Shown here: positions 56,505-64,000 of the stretch, piece by piece
Layout of the letters: every line of letters begins with the position of its first letter
How positions within the stretch are numbered: the stretch's first letter is position 1
NCBI GenBank assembly: GCA_030386875.1
Contig: CM059579.1
Coordinates: 89,532,253 to 89,596,252, forward strand
From: Morinoia aosen
Taxonomy: Eukaryota > Arthropoda > Malacostraca > Amphipoda > Talitridae
DNA: 64,000 nucleotides
Reading direction: 5' to 3'
Made by a program: the position numbers and the translations under genes
The notes under the pieces: model-generated
What the model was told of the DNA's origin: nothing
Database searches by the model: none
What the model saw: the letters and a program-made list of their open reading frames with translations, nothing else

Positions 56505-58066
56505 ATCTATTTGAGAACCCAACTCCTTTTTCTTTACGCCTACAAACTCTTCCGATGTAATTACATGCATAAACAACATGAAAAATAAATCGAGTGGGTT
56601 ACAAACGTTTCCGACTAAAGTACTTAAAGTTGTTGCTGACATTGTAGCCCCGCTGATATCAAATATTATTAACCAGTCTCTCTTACTAGGCACTTTCCTG
56701 AACTCCCTCAAAGTTGCTAGAGTAACCCCTATCTTTAAAAGTTTTGAAAAAACCTTTGTAAACAATTATCGACCTATCTCCGTACTACCAATTATTAGCA
56801 AAGTATTCGAAAAGGTTGTGTATAAAAAGTGTACTCTTATTTTGAACAAAAATCATTTCTTTACGATAAACAACAGGCTTTCGCTCTAAAAAATCATCAA
56901 CATAGGCTATATTAAATCATTTACAATTCCTCTATTCTAATATAGATGAAGGAAAACCTGTCTTCTCTGTATTTCTTGACTTTCAAAAAGCATTTGATTG
57001 TGTGGACCATAAAATACTTCTCTCGAAACTACACTGTTATGGCATTCGAGGGATTGCCCATGATTGGTTCAGATCATACCTAACAAATCGGAAGCAATAC
57101 GTTGTCATTGACGACGTAAAATCAGACCCACAGACAATTAGCCATGGAGTTCCACAAGGATCTGTTCTTGGGCCTCTCCTGTTTCTGATTTTTATCAATG
57201 ATATTGTAAAATCTATATCATTCTTCAAATTCATACTTTTTGCCGATGACAGTACGCTTTCTGCAGTCCTTCCGAACCAAAATCCTGCTATGATTTTGAA
57301 GAGTATAAATAATGAACTTCATAAGGTTTCATCGTGGCTCAAAGCTAATAAAATAAGCCTTAATATTGATAAAACAAATTATATTACATTCTCATACAAG
57401 AAAGATGTATCTCTCCCATGCATTAAAATTGGCGAAGGTGAAATCGAAGAAACCAACTCATATAAGTTTCTGGGCATCATAATAGATAAACATCTGACCT
57501 TCAAAGAGCACATCACTCATATTAGTTCTAAATTATCAAAATCCATCGGAATCCTAAATAAAGTTAAAAATTTTCTGCCTGAAACAGCTTTACAAATGCT
57601 CTACCAAATGCTCATTTCTCCATACTTGCAATACGGAATAGAAGCATGGCACGGAACTGCTAAAAATAAAACCAACAAAATTTTTACTCTGCAGAAAAGA
57701 GCTGTCAGAGCGGTAAAGAACCTAGAATATAATGCTCACACAAATGATTCTTTCAAAAATTTACAAATACTTAAACTTTCAGATCTCTACAAAATCTCCA
57801 TCTGTAATTTCATTTACAAAACATTAAGGAATGATGGCGACAATTGCCTAAGACAATTATTGACTGCGCAAACTGGTCATCACGACCATTTAACCCGAAA
57901 TAGAAGTAAATTCATGCTTCCTTATTATTCAAAGGCCCGGTCGCAACACAGTATCCTCTTCGTTGGAACCAAAACTTGGAACTCTATACCTGCGGAGATC
58001 CGTAAATGTAATTCGTACAAAGTATTCAAAAGACATCTAGAGTCTCACTTCCTATCAGGATACTAG
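56505..58066 (+). pseudogene. LINE reverse transcriptase, truncated and frameshifted
   Basis: The frame opens before 56578 (TPTNSSDVITCINNMKNK) and runs through VNNYRPISVLP to a stop at 56887-56889. The sequence then resumes in another frame with FLDFQKAFDCVDHKI, HGVPQGSVLGPLLF, LFADDST (FADD catalytic motif, about 57235) and SLNIDKTNYITFS, ending TAG at 58064-58066. There is at least one frameshift near 56885. The long C-terminal region (LQKRAVRAV.., NSIPAEIR) is common to many LINE ORF2 proteins. It differs clearly from the polymerase at 47728-50688. Confidence 0.88.
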
Positions 58067-58130
58067 TCGTGTAAGATAACCATGTCAAATCTTGCCTCCT
58101 ACATGTAACTAATGATAATGTAATAATGTA
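56505..58130 (+). mobile_element. 5'-truncated LINE, second lineage
   Basis: Only the reverse-transcriptase part and a short 3' UTR remain; the 3' end near 58100-58130 has an ATAATGTAATAATG-type tail. 5' truncation is the usual result of incomplete target-primed reverse transcription. Confidence 0.85.
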
Positions 58131-60730
58131 ACTTGCCTTGGGTAACATAACCAATCTTCAGTCTGCTCTTGAATCGTTTTATCGAACATGCTGTTAAATA
58201 TAGCCGTTTTGACCTATATTGTAAAATACAGCATAAAATATTGAGTTAATTATCTCAATGATCAGTCTAATGCAAAACTAGGTTAAGTGAACTAGGTTGA
58301 ACATTATCGTACACCTTAGAATAACGTGATGATAGGATGCCCTAGAAGTCGCTGAACTTGTTCGGGCCCACAGGTAGCTATACTCAAATTTGACCATTGT
58401 ACTAGACTTAAGAAACATTCTACCTCTGTATCACCTGTGGTAAATAAATTGTTTAAATTGTTAAAATCTGTTAAATTCATAAAAAGATTTTCAAATGTAA
58501 TGTGACAGATGTTTGTACTTTCTTTGACTTCTGTCACTGCAATTAATTTCCCTGGAAATTTTTTTTTTGATTACTTATTTTTTGTTTATCATCTCATTGT
58601 CTGCTGCCAAGTCATACAGCAAGTTTTGTTGCATCAAAATATTCTTGAGTAAGATCATTCAATATCTTTCCTGCTCATATCAGTTAGACTGAATTTCACT
58701 GGATGCTGGGATACTGAATAAACGACTGTCGTTATGAAATATGGAAGGTCCTCGGTTCACAACGGTGATCCGTTCTTATGATGTGTTGCAACTAAAATTT
58801 TAGTGTAATACGAAAGTTACGAAACACATCTACGTATAGTACGAAAATTTATAAGCACCAAAGTCACCTACGCTAATGTGGCAGTATATGTAAGTTAAAC
58901 GTATAATCCAAGAAATAACAAAACACCTAATAACATGAAATCACAACCAGGGTTAAATAAAGATATGGAAGACATAAACATGAATTACAGGGCCAAAATC
59001 TTGTCCCTCTGATGTATGGGAGATTGTGTTGTATTCACGGAACGTCATAGGTTGGTACCGTCATTAACCGAGGACCCTCTGGACACACCTTAGTATTGTG
59101 AGAGAGCCACTTAGTGTAGGAGACCAAGTGCTGTACCATTTCAACATGAAAATAGGTGTTGGTGTGTACTTGGAATGGTGTTCTCCTTCCTTGCTTCCCA
59201 GTTCTGTCTTCTAATCCCCATGTGTTCCATCGGTGCTGTTATAGCATGAGGTCTACCATACTAGAGCATGAAATCTGCCTCTCTAGCTTGTAGAGGTAGG
59301 ATCTAGTAAATGTATAACATGTTTAGTTTTATCTTTCTTCCTTTAATTTGTTGTAATTAGAATGTTTAATTATTTATTTGTCATTGAGTAGGCAATGTAT
59401 GGTGGTAGACCTCACACTATAGTAGCATCATTCCATCTCTCATTTTGCTGGTCTCAATTTAGCTCATTCTAACTCTTTCAGGTTTCTCACCTTTCATTTG
59501 AGTTGAAATACCATCATAGATGAGTTGTCTTAATTTTGTACTGTATTCATCATCAGCAAGAACAAATTGCTACTTTCTTTGCCATGATGGCACAGTTGTG
59601 ACCAGGCCAGACTGCGAGAGTGTGGGCTGCTCTGCATGTCATTAACCTTTGAAGTTATTAGTAAATTACACCTAAATCTCATTTTTTGGCATTCCAAGTC
59701 TATATCTGATACCTCCCTTTTTGGCTAACTGTTTAGTAAAGTTCTGCTTAGGACAGTCATCTTTATTGACTAATTTTCAATGAGGTCCTCACTCTGCCTT
59801 ATTAGTCTTTTCTCCTCTAACTGGAGTTTATTGCTTTCCTGCTATACATAGTTCTTTGAGTTGTATCGTAAGTCAAATAAATTAGAATCAAAGCAGTGTA
59901 GACGTAACAGTCCTCTTTCTTTGCATAAGTGACTACGATTGAGGCTGCTTTGTGTCACGCATTGGCTGCATTGGAGGATTGTCTCTTTAATCTTAGTTAT
60001 CCTGAGTGCCCATTTATATTGATTAATTTCAAGAGCTACCAGTTCAGTCTTTTCAATCTGCCCCTCATTCATTGCTGCTTTTCATTCATTTTAAAATTGA
60101 AGAGGAAACAAGGATGCTGTTTGTGTAACTTCTTCCATCTCACTTTGTCACACTCTTCACTTGAGTTGAATTATGTTAATGTCAGTCTATTGCTGACGCC
60201 GACAATGTCTTTAATGTGATTTAATACTCGTTCCACTTTCTGGATTATGAATTGTAGCCTCCGTACCTAGCAGCTGAATAAATAGTACCATGTACAAGTC
60301 AATGTCAAAATGTAGGGTAAAATGCCGATGGCAATAAAACGGCATCAGTGCTGATATCACAATAATACAATATAGCCCATAGAAAATGTGTACATATGCA
60401 AGAACTTCCCAATATGAACGTATACAAAAACCTTTCAGCAACGCACCTCAATTATACCTTATTTATGCTTGTTCCTGTTTTAAACTAATGAACCCCCGAG
60501 TATACCCACGACTGATGGACCTATTCTGCTGCGCATCCTTACATTGATCTTTACGAGTGAAGTGCTTCAGTAAAGCTGGTCTTATACCTTAAATTTCTCA
60601 GCCCCTTTATTTTGGTGTGCAGGTGCCTGTAGTGTTGGACTTGTCAAAGTCTTGTGTATAAGTTAGTCGCGACTCGAAGGCTAGGCCACAAACAAGACGT
60701 AAATACAGTGAATTTTGAGGCGGTAGAGCG
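58131..60730. other. non-coding stretch, nothing recognised
   Basis: About 2.6 kb with no convincing ORF. CTCTCTAGCTTGTAGAGG (about 59280) is a small palindrome. An AG acceptor-like TTGGTGTGCAG (60611-60621) precedes the possible exon below. Confidence 0.45.
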
Positions 60731-60911
60731 ATGTCTCGCTCAAACAGAAGCATCCCGTCCCCGTCTAGTGGGGGTGGCGGCAGCAGCAGCAACAGCGGGG
60801 CCGGAGTGACAGGCTTCCCTAGGCTGTCCCTACGGTCTCTCCTCCTCAACGGTCCTTTTCCAAGGCGGTCCAAGACGCGGGCCGTGTGTGCCGCCGCCGC
60901 CCCGTTGCACG
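60731..60911 (+). CDS. possible first coding exon of an unrecognised gene
   Basis: ATG at 60731 opens 60 codons rich in Ser, Gly and Arg (MSRSNRSIPSPSSGGGG onward, later LRSLLLNGPFPRRSKTRAVC). It ends in a strong donor CACG|GTGAGC. The segment is distinctly more G/C-rich than its surroundings. No family is recognised, and no downstream partner exon is identified in the remaining 3 kb. It may be the start of a gene continuing beyond 64000, or chance. Confidence 0.35.
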
Positions 60912-60939
60912 GTGAGCTTTGTCATCTGACCATAGCCAT

Positions 60940-61150
60940 AAGTGTATGTGAAGAACGTTAACGCGTTGCTTGTGATATAACCCCTCCTCCTAGGGGGACG
61001 TGGGCTTCAGGGCTCCCGTGTCCTGACGCCAGCCATAAGTGTATGTAAAGAAATTTAACATGTTGCTTGCAATTTCAGGATGCTTGTGTCCGGGCACTAG
61101 CCATGAATGTATGTATGTAAAGAAAGTTCACACGTTGCTTCTGATGCGTC
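60940..61150 (+). repeat. about 90-bp degenerate tandem repeat (3 copies)
   Basis: AGCCATAAGTGTATGT(G)AAG followed by TTAACGCGTTGCTTG recurs at about 60940, 61032 and 61102. Confidence 0.65.
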
Positions 61151-61356
61151 CCATCGGTGGGTTGTGCTTAAGTTTTTCCTGCTACGAAATGACCCATCCA
61201 TCGATGGGTCAACAGAATTTTTTTTACAATCTTTTAAAAGTTGAGGTGTTTGATATACCCAGCTAATGTTTGTTACTTACAAATTTTTTAACAATGGTTA
61301 ACTTTAAATTTGGGTTGAATATTGAAATTCAATTTAACTCATCACAGTCAACGTGT
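61128..61356. mobile_element. MITE family P-like, diverged copy
   Basis: Left CACACGTTGCTTCTGATGCG and right CATCACAGTCAACGTGTTAA are imperfect inverted ends. The right 60 bases (AATATTGAAATTCAATTTAA) match other family P copies. Only the right TTAA is clear. Confidence 0.55.
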
Positions 61357-62116
61357 TAATTAATTCAGGCCTCTCCTGACGACAAAAAAGTGTTCCCTAA
61401 AGAGAGGAGAAAAATGTCTAGAGCCTCTAGTCCACGTCATTGTGTGGCAGTAATGAAGTTGCTTTTCTTTTTTATTGTTCTGTGATGCGTGGTGTAACAT
61501 GACTGAGATGCTGGTGTTATTGTAGTGCTGTCGAAGCCCCTTGCTGCAGTGCTGTTGATGCCCATTGCTGTTGACGTTAAAAAAATAAATATACACCATG
61601 ATCGAGTTATTTTTTGGACCTGGGAGGGAGGAATAACGGGTGGCGGGAGGGGAAGTGGCCACGTGGTCTGAACTGCATTAATAAATGACAACGAGGCATC
61701 GGCTTGTGAGGGCTGCGGCTAACTGCCCCTCTGGACGCGAAGGCTGCGGCCAACTGCCCCGCTGGACGCAAAGGAGATCACCGTCACACACGCAGCGGTG
61801 GTGTGTGAGCCGAGCGTGTGAAGTGAGCACGGTGCACACACACACAGCGTGTGGCTCAAATGTTTACAAGTGCAGGATAGTCCAGCAATTCCGGGCCCTG
61901 ATATCAATGTTTGCTCGGCCGCTCCTGCGTCGCACTTGAGAGGCCTGGCCTTCTGTCGCTTCCGGGCCGCGGATTTCTGCCTAACATTTATTGGGGCCTC
62001 ACTCACGTGTGGTGAGGCCTCTCATTTATTTTCATTGGGAAAAATGAGGCTTTAGTTCCAGCTGTCGTTTCTAATTAGTAGCAGCTGCCGCTAATTAGGA
62101 TTAGCTCTAATGACTA
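61357..62116. other. non-coding stretch with a 31-bp duplication
   Basis: GCTGCGGCTAACTGCCCCTC and its neighbour form two 31-bp units at 61711-61772. Otherwise nothing recognised; ORFs on both strands are under 100 codons. Confidence 0.45.
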
Positions 62117-63038
62117 ACTGCAGCTCATTGCAGTAGCCTAGCTACTGACGTGTACTAAGTATAATAATTTAATAGACTTATTTCTGGCGCAAATTGCAAT
62201 GGGACCGCATTGTAGTAATAGTTGCGTGCATTTCTGCGTGGCGCAATCGACGGGTGCAATTCCATCCTCTTTGCTTTGTTTTGTTTACTTTGTCGGAGTG
62301 TAGCGTGAAAATCCTGGCCATCAGTTTTACGTTGAAATTTCACACTAACCTTAGTATGCGTATGGTAGAGGGGGTCGCGCTATAAATATATTTGTTCTTT
62401 TCTTCTGGAATTCAGCTCTCACGAGTTGTATTGGTGGTTTACCTACAATGGCCAACTTGGCGACATGCGTATTGGAGATTTGGTTATTTCTAGACGCCAT
62501 GTCCGCTGCAAACTGTCGAAGTGTTTTGGTCCTCTTACACCCCTCGAGGTGTTCAGATGACGCGCGTGGTGTGAGTGTGGTCGAAGTAGCATTGTGTGGT
62601 GAACTGCGCGTGGTGAAGTGTTGATCGTCGTCTCACACCACTCGAAATGTTCAGATGACGCGCGTGGTGTGAGTGTGACTGAAGCATTGTGTAGTGAGCT
62701 GCGCTGCGTACAAGGAAACGTTTGCTGCAGCAGATCTACCTGAGCACGGATGTTTTGGCGCTTATGACACTTTTGCCACGCCCGCCTCCCTTCCTCGCTA
62801 GCGTGAGGACGTGCGCTGCTGAACTGCCTGCGTGCCCGCCTCTTGAGTGCTGCGCTGAAACAAAGAAGACAACGTAAAGCAAATAGGATAGAATTGCACC
62901 CGTCAATTGCGCTGCGCATAAAATGAATGCAGCACTTACTCCAATGCGGTCCTATTTTAATTAGTGTTAATAATTAATCCATTAAATTGTTATACTTGGT
63001 ACACGTTAGTAGCTAGGCTACTGTAAATAGCAGCAGTT
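62117..63038. mobile_element. long inverted-repeat (foldback) element
   Basis: About 170 bases at the left (CAGTAGCCTAGCTACTGACG..CGGGTGCAATTCCATCCTCT) recur inverted at the right, with CAGTAGCCTAGCTACTAACG on the minus strand ending near 62880. The core holds a duplicated segment of about 110 bases (GTTCAGATGACGCGCGTGGT at about 62550 and 62649). No target duplication or transposase was found. The 158-residue minus ORF inside is probably not a gene. Confidence 0.7.
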
Positions 63039-63046
63039 TGTTACAG

Positions 63047-63372
63047 GGTTGACACGTTGACCAAGTGTGTGCTGTTGCTGCGGTTGTAAGTGGCAGAATG
63101 GAATAGCAGACTGTAATAGTACTCAATCCGTTCTTATCCTTTCTAAAAAGTGCTAAAAACATAATTGTACGATATTTGACCTCGTACGTCGAGTGTCCGC
63201 ATGTTGTGCGTGTTAAACGTTGACTAAGTTTGTGCCGTTGCTACGATTGGTTCGGTTAGGTTGTAAGTAGCAGAATTGAAAAACAGACTGTAACCACTCA
63301 AATGCCTCCTTATCTTTTATAAAAAGTGTGAAAAACACAATTGCGCTATAATATTTTACCTCGTATGCTAAA
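63047..63372 (+). repeat. about 160-bp tandem duplication
   Basis: TTGACCAAGTGTGTGCTGTT..GACCTCGTACG (63056-63190) is repeated with changes as TTGACTAAGTTTGTGCCGTT..TACCTCGTATG (63219-63370). Confidence 0.75.
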
Positions 63373-63589
63373 ATCAGTTATTAAAAATGTGTTGAAGTAA
63401 TTGAAATGCTATTCATTTATGCGGGTATGCTAATGAGCAATTTAATCTAGGAGTACGCATGTGTCCTAATGCGTCGTGAGCGTGTTAATTGGGTCGTGTA
63501 GGGCGGGCCGCTGCGCTTGGCCCACTGATATTTGTGCTCGTGATGTCATTGTAGACGAGGGAGGCGGACGTGGCCGCGTGTCACTCAAG

Positions 63590-64000
63590 CATCGCCTTGA
63601 AATATCGCTCCTTCATGGTAACTCTGCGCTTCTTGAGAGTGGGGCGCACGGGGATATGTGCTCACTTAGGATATATAGCCTTGGAATATCGTTGTTCCTT
63701 AATGGTAACCCTGCACTTTTTGAGCGTGAAGCGGACGGGGATATATGTTTACTTAGGGAAACATGTCCTTGGAATATCGTTGTTCCTTGGTGATAATTCT
63801 GCACTTCTTCAGGGATGTTTGAGGCTAGTCCTTCGAAACTGAAAATGATTTCTAAAGTTTACTGCTTGTTAATAATTCCATGCTTTTATCTGCGTACGTA
63901 AAGAGAAGGAAAAACGTTTAAAGTTCTAGAGAACTGGAAATGATTTACATTAGTGTAGTGTTTGTTAGTTATTCCATGCTTTTATTTGCGAAGGTCAAGA
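63590..64000 (+). repeat. two successive degenerate tandem repeats at the window end
   Basis: An 85-bp unit (CCTTGGAATATCGTTGTTCC + GGTAACCCTGCACTTTTTGAG) occurs about 2.5 times in 63597-63815. A 110-bp unit (CTGGAAATGATTTACATTAG + ATTCCATGCTTTTAT) occurs twice in 63838-64000. Confidence 0.7.

Noticed and set aside
62443..62919. 158-residue minus-strand ORF
   Set aside because: It spans the inverted arm and duplicated core of the foldback element, with no known domain and biased composition.

Overview
The window is metazoan nuclear DNA. It has GT-AG introns, a split cytosolic methionyl-tRNA synthetase gene, and Ty3/gypsy elements with CsRn1-clade hallmarks (Cys-His-Cys-Cys gag finger, tRNA-Trp-like primer site). 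This and the density of mixed transposons suggest an invertebrate, most likely an arthropod (perhaps a crustacean), but the species cannot be read from the sequence. Only one host gene is recognised with certainty; most of the rest is mobile DNA.

Layout. 1-4302: minus-strand gypsy element cut by the window edge, with defective pol. 4526-19084: a second gypsy element whose leader carries a 547-bp MITE and whose 3' LTR was split by a third gypsy element (11573-18442). The empty site survives in the 5' LTR, and the inserted element has open gag and pol, a canonical -1 slip site and near-identical LTRs. 19085-28319: non-coding DNA, MITEs, then a nested assembly. A TTAA-flanked element (22809-28319) contains a solo LTR (22908-24639) and a decayed hAT element (24724-27366), and the hAT itself holds two SINEs and a palindrome of tRNA-like units.

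28513-41316: MARS1 in about ten exons, plus strand. It encodes a GST-like N-terminus, the HIGH/KMSKS class I catalytic core, zinc knuckles and, unusually, two C-terminal WHEP domains whose introns fall at the same codon. Its introns hold several tandem arrays. Three of them begin at or close to a 5' splice site and repeat donor-like sequence; another is a 35-bp minisatellite of about 56 copies.

45188-51000: a LINE with ORF1 and an ORF2 that begins with an OTU cysteine-protease-like domain followed by an AP endonuclease and reverse transcriptase. It is broken by one in-frame stop and two frameshifts, and is the most unusual protein-coding content here. 53970-55243: a MITE nested in a relative of the same family. 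56505-58130: a 5'-truncated LINE of another lineage. 60731-60911: a possible first coding exon of an unrecognised gene. 61128-64000: a MITE, a long inverted-repeat element and several two- to three-copy tandem duplications.

The elements form a readable insertion history rather than a cooperating gene set: host MARS1 flanked and invaded by elements that later received further insertions. All calls are from reading by eye; no database or alignment was run.
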